Below are positions 17,275 to 27,051 of a DNA stretch of 64,000 nucleotides, in pieces. Position numbers and translations under genes: made by a program. The stretch lies in contig NZ_FNFF01000006.1 in NCBI RefSeq assembly GCF_900100315.1, positions 1 to 64,000 of the forward strand, in the 5' to 3' direction. Under the pieces are notes generated by a model. It was given only the letters and a program-made list of their open reading frames with translations. It did not search any database and was not told where the DNA came from. Position 1 is the first letter of the stretch, and every line of letters starts with the position of its first letter. The DNA comes from Streptomyces indicus. Its GTDB lineage: Bacteria; Actinomycetota; Actinomycetes; Streptomycetales; Streptomycetaceae.

Positions 17275-17294
17275 CCGTTTACCTGCGCAAGCCG

Positions 17295-17702
17295 TCAGGC
17301 CTCCGTCGGTTCCAGCCGCAACGAGATCGAGTTGATGCAGTACCGCTGGTCCGTGGGCGTCGGGTAGCCCTCGCCCTCGAAGACGTGTCCCAGGTGCGAG
17401 CCGCAGCGGGCGCAGCGCACCTCGGTGCGGACCATGCCGTGGGAGCGGTCCTCGAGGAGTTCCACGGCGTCCGTCGACTTGGGGTCGTAGAAGCTCGGCC
17501 AGCCGCAGTGGGAGTCGAACTTCTCCTCGGACGTGAAGAGTTCGGCTCCGCACGCGCGGCAGGAGTAGACGCCCTTGGTCTTCGTGTCGGTGTACTCACC
17601 GATGAAGGCCGGCTCGGTGCCCGCCTCGCGCAGGACCTTGTACTCGGCCGGGGTCAGCTCCGCGCGCCACTGCTCGTCCGGCTTTTCGACCTCGTACGAC
17701 AT
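17295..17702 (-). CDS. msrB: peptide-methionine (R)-S-oxide reductase MsrB
   Basis: 135 residues, full length. It reduces the R epimer of methionine sulphoxide in proteins. The catalytic Cys lies in RYCINSISL near residue 120. Two CxxC pairs (CRAC and CARC) form the zinc site. HCGWPSFYDP is the substrate-binding motif. It starts 13 bases after the murC stop on the same strand, so the two are probably cotranscribed. This murC-msrB order is common in streptomycetes. Cytoplasmic. Confidence 0.97.
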   Translation of the reverse strand: MSYEVEKPDEQWRAELTPAEYKVLREAGTEPAFIGEYTDTKTKGVYSCRACGAELFTSEEKFDSHCGWPSFYDPKSTDAVELLEDRSHGMVRTEVRCARCGSHLGHVFEGEGYPTPTDQRYCINSISLRLEPTEA

Positions 17703-17715
17703 GATCCTCGGCTCC

Positions 17716-19131
<1,416 letters not shown>

Positions 19132-19344
19132 GCGGGTCTCCCGAGGGTCGCGTTCCAAGTCGGGGACCAGCCTATGCGGTGCGCGGGGGCGCGCTGAGCA
19201 ACGGTCCGTGTCGCCCCGGCCGGCTCGCGGTGCGGCACGGCCGGGGCGCCACTTCGGGATGCGGGGTGCGGCCTCCGGATGTGGAGCGCGCCCTCGGGCT
19301 ACGGGCGCCTCGTTCCGCGCGTACGGCCTACGCGTACGTACGGC
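19132..19344. other. intergenic region with duplicated GTACGGCCTAC
   Basis: 213 bases upstream of murC and downstream of the Usp-like gene, both leftward. GTACGGCCTAC occurs twice near 19322-19351, the second copy at the end of the Usp-like gene. No terminator or gene stands out. The murC promoter must lie here, but I cannot place it. Confidence 0.3.
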
Positions 19345-19812
19345 CTACTCGTTGTGCGCGTACAGCTTGAGCACCGGGACGCCGACCTTGTGACGGGCCC
19401 GCGAGGCCCAGTCGCGGTGGAAGAACTCCTCGACGTAGTGCGGCGCCGTCAGGACGATGACCTCGTCCGCGCCCGTCTCGTCGGCGATCGCGGTCAGGAC
19501 GTCCAGGGGGTGGTCCTCGACCAGATGTCCGACCGCCTCGCAGCCCGCCTCGCGCAGCGCCGCCAGGGAGTGGTCGAGCGCCTGCTGCGCGGGGCCGACC
19601 GCGTCCTTGCCCTCGGGCTCGTCGCCTTCGTGGACGGCCTCCTCCAGCTCGCCCAGGGCCACGTCGTCCACGGCGCGCAGCAGCCGGTCCTGGTCACCGC
19701 GCGGCTGCATGAGGACGACGAAGGAGACCGTGTCGTCTCCGTGCAGGGTCGTGACGAACTCCACGTCGATGGCCGACAGGGCCTTCTCGATCATCAATAC
19801 GCTCGTGAACAC
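19345..19812 (-). CDS. universal-stress-protein-like hypothetical
   Basis: 155 residues from GTG 19812, supported by AGGG about nine bases upstream; ATG 19794 is an alternative. The C-terminal half (LTAIADETGADEVIVLTAPHYVEEFFHRDWASRARHKVGVPVLKLY) looks like the nucleotide-binding half of the Usp/HUP fold. The acidic middle part is typical of a conserved streptomycete family that databases sometimes mislabel as indole-3-glycerol phosphate synthase. There is no evidence for that enzyme here. Function unknown; cytoplasmic. Confidence 0.75.
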   Translation of the reverse strand: MFTSVLMIEKALSAIDVEFVTTLHGDDTVSFVVLMQPRGDQDRLLRAVDDVALGELEEAVHEGDEPEGKDAVGPAQQALDHSLAALREAGCEAVGHLVEDHPLDVLTAIADETGADEVIVLTAPHYVEEFFHRDWASRARHKVGVPVLKLYAHNE

Positions 19813-19969
19813 GTCCGGCGCCCTTCTCCTTCGGGACCCTTGCGGCCCCTGTGGAACCTCGGGGGCCTCGCGGCCCCTGCGGAAACCATCCTTCCCCGTG
19901 CCCGCACGGGGTCTGCGTGTCTAAGTGTGCCCAGCGCAGACGAAACGGAACGACAGATTCCGCCGATTG

Positions 19970-20827
19970 TCAGCTTCGACGGTAGCGGCAGAACAGGAAC
20001 CCGTCCTCTTCCAGGAGCGACGCGAGGTGCAGCCGCTTGGGCACCTCGACGCAGGGGCCGCCGCCGATCCGCTGCGCGTCGCCCGCGGTGAGCATGGGCG
20101 AGACCGTCAGGCACAGCTCGTCCAGGACGTCCGCCGCGACCAGCTGCCCGAGCAGCTGCGGACCGCCTTCGGTGAGCAGCCGGGTCAGGCCGAGGTCCGC
20201 GAGCGCGCGTACGGCCGCGGCGGGGTCCACGCGGGCGGTGTCCCCGGCGACCAGGACCCTGGCGCCCGCGTCCTCCGCGGCGCGCACCCGGTGGGCCGGG
20301 GCCTCGGCGCCCGTGAGGATCAGCGTGGGCACCAGGGGTTCGGTGAACAGGGGCAGGGTGAAGTCGAGGTCCAGGCTGCCGCTGACGATGGCGATCGCCG
20401 GGGCCGGGCCCTGTCCGGCGGCCGCCCGGCGCGCGGCGAAGGCATCGCGGGCCCGTGCGGGCCGGTACCCCTCCAGGCGTACCGTTTCCGCACCGACCAG
20501 GACCACGTCCGCGAGCGCCCGCAGCGTGCCGAAGATCCGCATGTCGGCCTCGCTGGAGATGGGCTGCGAGCGGCCGTCGTGCTGGGCCGCGCCGTCCAGC
20601 GTGGACACCATGTTGGCGCGCAGCCAGGGGTCTCCCCCCGGCGGGTACGCGTACCGGTCGGCGAGCTCGTCGAGGCTCCACTCCCGGTCCTCGGCGGAAC
20701 TCCGCTCACGGACCGGGCCGGAACTCTGCTCGCGATCCTGGTCGGAACGCGGCTCACGGGCCTCGTCGGCTCCCTTCTCGGAGCCGGGGACGACTGTCGC
20801 TTCGGTCACAGGGAACAGGCTGCGCAT
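19970..20827 (-). CDS. RibD C-terminal-like pyrimidine reductase family protein
   Basis: 285 residues from ATG 20827. After a charged N-terminal tail of about 50 residues comes the dihydrofolate-reductase-like fold of the RibD reductase domain: NMVSTLDGAAQHDGRSQPISSEADMRIFGTLRALADVVLVGAETVR, then LTRLLTEGGPQLLGQLVAADVLDEL near the end. Such stand-alone proteins use NADPH to reduce ribosylamino-pyrimidines or unknown substrates. It is divergent from zapE with only 36 bases between starts, so the promoters overlap. No other riboflavin genes are nearby, so a true riboflavin role is uncertain. Confidence 0.88.
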   Translation of the reverse strand: MRSLFPVTEATVVPGSEKGADEAREPRSDQDREQSSGPVRERSSAEDREWSLDELADRYAYPPGGDPWLRANMVSTLDGAAQHDGRSQPISSEADMRIFGTLRALADVVLVGAETVRLEGYRPARARDAFAARRAAAGQGPAPAIAIVSGSLDLDFTLPLFTEPLVPTLILTGAEAPAHRVRAAEDAGARVLVAGDTARVDPAAAVRALADLGLTRLLTEGGPQLLGQLVAADVLDELCLTVSPMLTAGDAQRIGGGPCVEVPKRLHLASLLEEDGFLFCRYRRS

Positions 20828-20863
20828 GCCCCGCAGTCTGGCACGGACGTAGGCTGGAGAGCT

Positions 20864-21970
20864 GTGTCGCCTTCTCCTGACTCCACCGCCGCAGCCGGCC
20901 GTTTCCCGCTGGCGGGCCCGGCCCCCCAGTCCCTCTGCGCGCGTGAGCCGCATGTCCCGGCCGAGCGCCTCGTCGCCGAGATGGTGCCGCCGCCGCGCTT
21001 CCAGAAGGCGCGCTTCGAGACGTACGTGCCGGACGCATCGCAGCCCTCGCAGGCGCAGGCCGTCGAGGTCCTGAGCAGCTTCGCGGGCACGCTCGGCGGT
21101 GCGCACGCGAGCGGGGCGGGCAAGCGGCGCTGGTTCCAGAAGAAGGCGCCCGCGGTCCCGGCCGGTCCGCGCGGGGTCTACCTCGACGGCGGGTACGGCG
21201 TCGGCAAGACGCATCTGCTCGCCTCGCTGTGGCACGCCACCCCGGCCGAGTCCTCGCTCAAGGCGTTCGGCACCTTCGTGGAGCTGACGAACCTGGTGGG
21301 CGCGCTCGGGTTCCAGCAGACCGTCGCCACGCTCAGCGGCCACCGGCTGCTGTGCATCGACGAGTTCGAGCTCGACGACCCGGGCGACACCGTGCTGGTG
21401 TCCACGCTGCTCGGCAAACTCGTCGATGCGGGCGTCGCGTTGGCCGCGACCTCCAACACGCTGCCCGGCAAGCTCGGCGAGGGCCGGTTCGCCGCGGCCG
21501 ACTTCCTGCGCGAGATCCAGGGGCTTTCCGCGCACTTCAAGACGCTGCGCATCGACGGCGAGGACTACCGCCACCGCGGGCTGCCCGAGGCCCCGCAGCC
21601 GTACAGCGACGAGCAGGTCGCCAAGACCGCGTACGCCGTCCCGGGCGCGAGCCTGGACGACTTCCCGCATCTGCTCGACCACCTCGCCAAGGTGCACCCG
21701 AGCCGGTACGGGGCGCTGACCGACGACCTCGCGGCCGTGTGCCTGAACGGGGTGTCGGCCGTGCCCGACCAGTCCACGGCGCTGCGGCTCGTGGTGCTCG
21801 CCGACCGGCTCTACGACCGCGAGGTGCCGGTGATCGCGTCCGGACTGCCGTTCGACCGGATCTTCGGCGAGGACATGCTGAAGGGCGGTTACCGCAAGAA
21901 GTACTTCCGCGCGATCTCCCGGCTGACCGCGCTCGCCCGGGACGGGAAGCGGCTGGTCGAGGGCGTCTGA
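20864..21970 (+). CDS. zapE: ZapE/AFG1-family ATPase
   Basis: 368 residues from GTG 20864 (GGAGAG upstream). It is an AFG1/ZapE-type AAA-like ATPase, with Walker A GGYGVGKTHL near residue 111, Walker B RLLCIDEFELDD near 162, and sensor stretch LAATSNTLP. E. coli ZapE destabilises FtsZ polymers; the actinobacterial homologue's role is less studied. The length is typical. The downstream region to the PhoX-type gene (140 bases) has the dyad CGCAGG-CA-CCTGCG but no clear terminator. Confidence 0.93.
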   Translation: MSPSPDSTAAAGRFPLAGPAPQSLCAREPHVPAERLVAEMVPPPRFQKARFETYVPDASQPSQAQAVEVLSSFAGTLGGAHASGAGKRRWFQKKAPAVPAGPRGVYLDGGYGVGKTHLLASLWHATPAESSLKAFGTFVELTNLVGALGFQQTVATLSGHRLLCIDEFELDDPGDTVLVSTLLGKLVDAGVALAATSNTLPGKLGEGRFAAADFLREIQGLSAHFKTLRIDGEDYRHRGLPEAPQPYSDEQVAKTAYAVPGASLDDFPHLLDHLAKVHPSRYGALTDDLAAVCLNGVSAVPDQSTALRLVVLADRLYDREVPVIASGLPFDRIFGEDMLKGGYRKKYFRAISRLTALARDGKRLVEGV

Positions 21971-22110
21971 CGGCCGGCGGGGCCGCAGCGGCGACGGAAT
22001 CCGCAGCGGGACACGCGGTGCGGAGTTCTACGCGCGTGGTTCCCGCGCAGGCACCTGCGTGCTACACACAGGCGGGTCACATTCCTGTCCGCCAACAGGG
22101 AGTTGCCCGA

Positions 22111-23487
22111 ATGACCGAGACAAGCATGCCCGCTTCCCGGCGCCAAGTCCTCGCCGCAGGTGGCGCGTTGGGCGTGGGGATCACCTTCGCCGGTTCCCTC
22201 ACCGATCTGTTCGCCGGCAGCGCGGCCGCGCACGGCAGAGGCGGCTACGGGCCGCTCGCGCCCGACCCGGCCGGTCTGTTGGACCTGCCCAAGGGCTTCA
22301 CGTACAAGGTGCTTTCGCGCGAGGGCGAGGCGCTGCGCTCCGGCGAGGGGAAGGTGCCGACCAACTTCGACGGCATGGCCGCCTTCGCGGGCAGGCGGGG
22401 CGGTACGCACCTCGTCCGCAACCACGAGAACCGGCACAACGGCAGGATCGGCGTGCCGGTGGTCGAGGGCCTGACGTACGACCCGGCGGCGCGGGGCGGC
22501 TGTACGGCGCTCGCGCTCGACCGGCGCAACAACGTGCTCGACGAGCGCGTGGCCATCGCCGGTACGGCCGTCAACTGCGCGGGCGGGCCCACCCCTTGGG
22601 GCACCTGGCTCACCTGCGAGGAGAACGAGGACAAGGCCGGCACCAACGGCTACACCAAGGACCACGGCTTCATCTTCGAGGTCGACCCGGTGGACCCGCG
22701 CCGCACCGGCGCCGTCCCGCTCACCGCGATGGGCCGCTTCCAGCACGAGGCGATCGCGGTCGACCCGAAGCGGGGTGTCGTCTACGAGACCGAGGACGCG
22801 TTCCAGCAGCCGTTCGGGCTCTTCTACCGGTTCCTGCCCAACAAGCCCGAGGGCGGCCGCGGTTCGCTGCGCGCGGGCGGCCGGCTCCAGGCCATGCGGG
22901 TGCCGGGCGTACCGGACCTCTCCTCGATCCAGGAGACCGGCGCGACCTTCGACGGCATCGAGTGGGTGGACGTACCGGACCCGCTCGCGGCCCAGACCCC
23001 CATCCGGCTCCAGGACTTCGGGCCGAAGGGCATCACGCACGCCCAGAAGCTGGAGGGCTGCTACTGGGGCGGCCGCTCGGTGTACTTCGTGTCCTCGTAC
23101 GCGCGCAGCCGCGAGGGTTCGGCCGGCGACCACTACGGCCAGATCTGGAAGTACGACCCTTCGTCGCGCCGGCTCACGCTGGTGATCGTGTTCGGCCCGG
23201 ACACCGACGTCCAGCTGCCGGGCGAGGAGCCGGACAACATCTGCCTCGCGCCCAGCGGCGGCCTGATGGTGTGCGAGGACGGCGAGGGCGCCCAGCACGT
23301 GTACGGCCTGACGCGGCGCGGCGAGGTGTACCCGATGGCCGGCAACCGGCAGAACATCGGGACGCCCGAGGAGCCGGAGTGGGGCGAGTTCGCGGGCGTC
23401 ACGTTCTCGCCGGACTTCGACACGATGTACGTGAACTGCTACACCCCGGGCACAACCTTCGCGGTGACAGGGCCCTGGCACCGGTAG
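22111..23487 (+). CDS. PhoX-type phosphatase (DUF839), Tat-exported
   Basis: 458 residues from ATG 22111 (AGGGAG upstream). The Tat signal ASRRQVLAAGG has twin Arg at 10-11, followed by a hydrophobic stretch and AHA-like cleavage region near 40. The mature part is a beta-propeller of the DUF839/PhoX family: VRNHENRHNG, NCAGGPTPWGTWLTCEEN, RFQHEAIAVDPKRGVVYETED and NICLAPSGGLMVCEDG are the usual calcium/iron-binding blades. PhoX enzymes are extracellular alkaline phosphatases. The next gene is polyphosphate kinase 2, which fits phosphate metabolism. I found no convincing PHO box upstream. Confidence 0.9.
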   Translation: MTETSMPASRRQVLAAGGALGVGITFAGSLTDLFAGSAAAHGRGGYGPLAPDPAGLLDLPKGFTYKVLSREGEALRSGEGKVPTNFDGMAAFAGRRGGTHLVRNHENRHNGRIGVPVVEGLTYDPAARGGCTALALDRRNNVLDERVAIAGTAVNCAGGPTPWGTWLTCEENEDKAGTNGYTKDHGFIFEVDPVDPRRTGAVPLTAMGRFQHEAIAVDPKRGVVYETEDAFQQPFGLFYRFLPNKPEGGRGSLRAGGRLQAMRVPGVPDLSSIQETGATFDGIEWVDVPDPLAAQTPIRLQDFGPKGITHAQKLEGCYWGGRSVYFVSSYARSREGSAGDHYGQIWKYDPSSRRLTLVIVFGPDTDVQLPGEEPDNICLAPSGGLMVCEDGEGAQHVYGLTRRGEVYPMAGNRQNIGTPEEPEWGEFAGVTFSPDFDTMYVNCYTPGTTFAVTGPWHR

Positions 23488-23526
23488 GCGGAGCGTGAGT
23501 TCCCGCCGCGGCTCCTGAGGCAGTGA

Positions 23527-23559
23527 GGCGGCGCCCGCGCACCGGTCGCGGGCGCCGCC
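23527..23559 (+). terminator. phosphatase gene terminator
   Basis: Left arm GGCGGCGCCCGCG (23527-23539), 7-base loop, perfect complementary arm 23547-23559. It lies 40 bases after the PhoX-type stop and 50 before the PPK2 start, so the two genes are probably separate transcripts. Confidence 0.85.
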
Positions 23560-23609
23560 GTTCCGTCGCACGATCGGAAGGGCTGTCGTACGGACGCAAG
23601 GGGTAGGAC

Positions 23610-24758
23610 GTGGCGAAGACGAGGAACAGGACGCAGCAGCCGGGCACCTCCGCCGAGGCGGACAGGAAGAAGCCCGGGAAGGCCGCGGCCGGTGTGCGCT
23701 CCGTGACGAAGAAGGCCAAGGCCAAGAGCGAGAAGGCCAAGAACGAGAAGGTCAAGAGCGGGAAGGCCAAGGCGAAGGCGGAGCTGATCAAGGCCGGGGC
23801 GAAGGCCGGGCAGATCAAGGCGAAGGCCGCGAAGGGCGGGGCCGCCGGGCTTGAGACCGGGAAGGCCGCGAAGGCCGCTGAGGACAGGTCTGCCGGGCTC
23901 CACGCCACCGTGGCCGGCGGCGCGCTGCGCGACCTGCTGCGCGTGCCCGAGGGCGAGCGCCTCGACCTCTCCTCGTACGACGCGCGCGCCACCCCGGCAG
24001 GACCGGCGGGCAAGGCCGAGGCCCTGGCCGACATGGCCCGTATGGGTGAACGTCTCGCCGACCTCCAGGAGCGCCTGTACGCGGCGAGCACCTCCGGCGA
24101 CCGGCGCCGGGTCCTCCTCGTCCTCCAGGGCATGGACACCAGCGGCAAGGGCGGCACGGTCAAGCACGTCATCGGCCTGTTCAACCCGTCCGGCTGCCGG
24201 ATCAAGGCCTTCAAGGCGCCCACGCCCGAGGAGCAGAACCACCCGTTCCTGTGGCGGATCATGAAGGCGCTGCCGGAGCGGGGCGAGATCGGCATCTTCG
24301 ACCGTTCGCACTACGAGGACGTCCTGATCGCCCGCGTCCGCGAGCTCGTGCCACGCAGCCAGCTCGGGCGCCGCTACGGGCAGATCAACCGCTTCGAGAA
24401 GTCCCTGACGCACGACGGCGTCACCGTCATCAAGTGCTTCCTGCACATCAGCTTCGACGAGCAGCGCGAGCGGCTGCTCGAACGGCTCGACCGCCCGGAC
24501 AAGCACTGGAAGTTCAACCCGGGCGACATCGAGGAGCGCGCCCTGTGGCCCGCGTACCAGGAGGCGTACGAGATCGCCCTGGAGCGCTGCTCGACGGAGG
24601 CCGCGCCCTGGTACGTGATCCCGGCGGACCGCAAGTGGTACCGGAACTGGGCGATCAGCAGGCTCCTCCTGGAGCACCTCGAAGCCCTCGACCCTCAGTA
24701 CCCGAAGGCGGATTTCGACGTGGCGGAGTGCAGGGCGCGGCTGCTGAAGGGGAGCTGA
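23610..24758 (+). CDS. ppk2: polyphosphate kinase 2 with Lys/Ala-rich N-terminal tail
   Basis: 382 residues. The PPK2 domain (about 135-375) phosphorylates nucleotides from polyphosphate or makes polyphosphate. Walker A is LQGMDTSGKGGT near 172, with FDRSHYEDV (Walker B/lid) near 231. The C-terminal WYRNWAISRLLLEHLEAL is characteristic. The first about 95 residues are unusual: a histone H1-like stretch of KAK/KSEKAK/AKAE repeats, absent from classical single-domain PPK2 proteins of about 230-300 residues. The start is GTG 23610; the upstream GGGGTAGGAC is a modest ribosome site. The tail may bind polyphosphate or nucleic acid; this is inference. Confidence 0.93.
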   Translation: MAKTRNRTQQPGTSAEADRKKPGKAAAGVRSVTKKAKAKSEKAKNEKVKSGKAKAKAELIKAGAKAGQIKAKAAKGGAAGLETGKAAKAAEDRSAGLHATVAGGALRDLLRVPEGERLDLSSYDARATPAGPAGKAEALADMARMGERLADLQERLYAASTSGDRRRVLLVLQGMDTSGKGGTVKHVIGLFNPSGCRIKAFKAPTPEEQNHPFLWRIMKALPERGEIGIFDRSHYEDVLIARVRELVPRSQLGRRYGQINRFEKSLTHDGVTVIKCFLHISFDEQRERLLERLDRPDKHWKFNPGDIEERALWPAYQEAYEIALERCSTEAAPWYVIPADRKWYRNWAISRLLLEHLEALDPQYPKADFDVAECRARLLKGS

Positions 24759-24794
24759 CCGGCCGCCGCGAGGGGACCTGGTGCGGCGGGCGAC

Positions 24795-25880
24795 TCACGC
24801 GAGCGGGGCGCGGGGCAGCTCCACCGTGATGCGCAGACCTCCGGCGGGACGCGGTGTGAGGGTGAGGGTGCCGTCGTGCGCCTGGGTGATGGTGTTGACG
24901 ATGGCCAGACCGAGGCCGACGCCCGCATGGTCGGACCGCACGCGCTCGGTGCCGCGCTGGAACGGCTCGGTGAGCTTCGCGGCCACGCCCGGAGGGATCG
25001 GCTCCCCGGTGTTCTCGACGGTGAGCACCACGGTCCTGGGGCGGACCCGGGTGGTCACCCACACGCTGCCGTGCTCCGGCAGGTTGTGGACGATCGCGTT
25101 GTGCACGAGGTTCGTGGTCAGCTGAAGCAGGAGCGCCGGCGAGCCGACCGTGGGGGCGATGTCCGCGTCCGTCTCCAATGTGATGCCGCTCTTCTCGGCG
25201 AGCGGCAGGAGGGTCTCGGTGGCTTCGTCGGCCATGAGGGACAGGTCGAGGTGTTCGCGCGCGAAGGACCGCCGGCCGGCCCGGCTGAGCAGGAGCAGCG
25301 CCTCGGTGAGGTCGATGGCCCGGGTGTTGACGGCGTAGAGCCGCTCGACCAAGGGGTCGGCGGCGCGGGCCGGATCGGCGCGGGCCACCTCCAGGAGTGA
25401 CTTCGAGACGGACAGCGGGGTGCGGAGCTCATGGGAGGCGTTCGCCGCGAATCTCTGCTGTTCGGCGACGTGCGATTCGAGGCGCGTGATCATCGTGTCG
25501 AAGGTGTCGGCCAGCTCGCGGAACTCGTCCCGGCGGCCCGGAAGCCTGATCCGGTGCGACAGGGAGCCGTTCGCGACCGTACGGGTGGCGTCGGTGATGC
25601 GGTCCAGGGGGGCGAGCATGCGGCCGGCCAGGAACCATCCGCCGATCAGTCCGAAGAGGAGGAGGAAGACCATGACGGCCACCGCCGTCGGCGCGAAACC
25701 GCGGACGAAATAGGTCCCGGGTGTCGCTCTCCAGGCACCTTCCTCGTTGGTCCGCAGCCAGCCCTCGCGCAGCAGGAACACGCCGATGGCGGCGAGCAGC
25801 AGGGCGCCGGCGAGCATCAGGAACCCCGCGTAGCTGAGGGTGAGCTTGAGACGGACGCTCAGGCCGGGCGCCCTATCCAC
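24795..25880 (-). CDS. orphan sensor histidine kinase
   Basis: 361 residues. Two membrane helices (about 9-33 and 60-84) flank a short extracellular loop. HAMP follows, then DHp with phospho-acceptor His in AANASHELRTPLS (near 150), and HATPase with N-box LVHNAIVHN and G-box DHAGVGLGLAIV. I chose GTG 25880 because GGAAGG lies eight bases upstream; GTG 25889 would be too close to it. No response regulator gene is next to it: the downstream gene is convergent ppk2 and the upstream one is a divergent deacetylase. It is therefore an orphan whose partner lies elsewhere. Confidence 0.9.
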   Translation of the reverse strand: MDRAPGLSVRLKLTLSYAGFLMLAGALLLAAIGVFLLREGWLRTNEEGAWRATPGTYFVRGFAPTAVAVMVFLLLFGLIGGWFLAGRMLAPLDRITDATRTVANGSLSHRIRLPGRRDEFRELADTFDTMITRLESHVAEQQRFAANASHELRTPLSVSKSLLEVARADPARAADPLVERLYAVNTRAIDLTEALLLLSRAGRRSFAREHLDLSLMADEATETLLPLAEKSGITLETDADIAPTVGSPALLLQLTTNLVHNAIVHNLPEHGSVWVTTRVRPRTVVLTVENTGEPIPPGVAAKLTEPFQRGTERVRSDHAGVGLGLAIVNTITQAHDGTLTLTPRPAGGLRITVELPRAPLA

Positions 25881-25967
25881 GGCCCACACCTTCCGGGTGG
25901 AACGGGTCGGGGCGCGGCCCCGCGCTCTTCAGCACACACATGCTGCGAAGGGTACGAGGCGGCACAT

Positions 25968-26048
25968 ATCGCCGGCGTATCGAAAACCGGATGCGTGGTG
26001 CATCGAATACCGGGATGCACGGCGCATCGGGAACGGCCTCGCAGCGCC
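25968..26048. repeat. imperfect 23-24-bp direct repeats in kinase/deacetylase promoter region
   Basis: ATCGAAAACC (25979), ATCGAATACC (26002) and ATCGGGAACG (26026) begin three imperfect repeats with period 23-24 bases, each continuing with GGATGCGTGGTGC-like sequence. A short ATCGCCGGCGT (25968) precedes them. The spacing is about two helical turns, which suits cooperative regulator binding. Confidence 0.5.
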
Positions 26049-26104
26049 TGCGGCACCTTCGCGAAATGAGCGGTTTATCCGATTTGCCGGGTTAACGTCC
26101 GCGC

Positions 26105-26971
26105 ATGACGACCCTCACGACCCCCACCACCCTGACTGCCCGCACCCGCACCGCCCTCGCCTGCTGCCTGCTCGCCGCCGCGCTCGGTGGCTGCTCGTCC
26201 GCCCCCGAGGCGCCGGTCACGAAGCCCGCGCCGTCTCCCGAGACCACCGCATCGCGTCCGCCCACGCTCGCGCCCGGCCCGCAGGGACTCGCCCCGGTGT
26301 TCAAGAACGGCAAGCGCGCGGAGAAGGTGGTGGCGCTGACCTTCGACGCCGACATGACGGCCGACCAGGGTGCGCGGGCCGCGCGCGGCGAGCGCTTCGA
26401 CAACCCTGAGCTGATCTCCACACTGCGCCGGCTCGACGTGCCCGCCACCGTGTTCATGACCGGGCGGTGGGCCGAGGAGTACCCGGCACAGGCCAAGGCG
26501 ATCGGCGCGGACCCGCGCTTCGAGGTGGCCAACCACTCGTACAGCCACTACGCCTTCACGAAGGACTGCTACGGACTGCCGACGGTCGCGCCGAAGGACA
26601 TGCGGGCCGACGTCGAGAAGGCCTTCACGGCGTTCAAGAAGGTGGGCGTGCACAACACCGTGCCCTACTTCCGCTTCCCCGGCGGCTGTTACGACAGGAC
26701 CGCGCTGAAGGCGCTGGCGGCCGGCGGGGTGACCGCCGTGCAGTGGGACGTGGTGAGCGGGGACGCGTTCGCGACCGACGCCGACGCCGTGGCGCAGGAC
26801 GTGCTCGGCGGGGTCAGGCCCGGATCGGTGGTCGTGATGCACTGCACGCGCAGCGCGGCACCCACGACCGAGAAGGCGATCCGGACGATCGTGCCGGAGC
26901 TGCGCAAGCGCGGCTACCGGTTCGTGCGCGTCTCGGAGCTGATGGGCGCATCGGCGGGCGCTTCCCGCTGA
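26105..26971 (+). CDS. polysaccharide deacetylase family lipoprotein
   Basis: 288 residues. The lipoprotein signal has lipobox LGGC with Cys30, then a Pro-rich linker (about 32-60). The NodB-homology domain has motif 1 LTFDADM (canonical TFDDGP), motif 2 HSYSH giving the metal-binding HxxxH, motif 3 RFPGGCYD, and late motif VVVMHC. The enzyme should remove N-acetyl groups from a cell-wall polysaccharide or related polymer outside the membrane. It is divergent from the orphan histidine kinase, which may regulate envelope genes such as this one; that link is only positional. Confidence 0.9.
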   Translation: MTTLTTPTTLTARTRTALACCLLAAALGGCSSAPEAPVTKPAPSPETTASRPPTLAPGPQGLAPVFKNGKRAEKVVALTFDADMTADQGARAARGERFDNPELISTLRRLDVPATVFMTGRWAEEYPAQAKAIGADPRFEVANHSYSHYAFTKDCYGLPTVAPKDMRADVEKAFTAFKKVGVHNTVPYFRFPGGCYDRTALKALAAGGVTAVQWDVVSGDAFATDADAVAQDVLGGVRPGSVVVMHCTRSAAPTTEKAIRTIVPELRKRGYRFVRVSELMGASAGASR

Positions 26972-26980
26972 CCCTGCGCG

Positions 26981-27028
26981 GGCGCCACGGCGCCACGGCG
27001 CCACGGCGCTACGGCGCTACGGCGCTAC
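26981..27028. repeat. 8-bp tandem repeat
   Basis: Three copies of GGCGCCAC followed by three copies of GGCGCTAC, all in register, plus a partial seventh. The array lies between the deacetylase stop and the convergent ABC ATPase gene. Confidence 0.9.
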
Positions 27029-27051
27029 GGCGCATCAGCCCCGAACCCACA

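Noticed and set aside
21990..22110. A PHO box before the PhoX-type phosphatase
   Set aside because: GGGTCACATTCC and similar words are present, but I could not find two or more properly spaced GTTCACC-type repeats.
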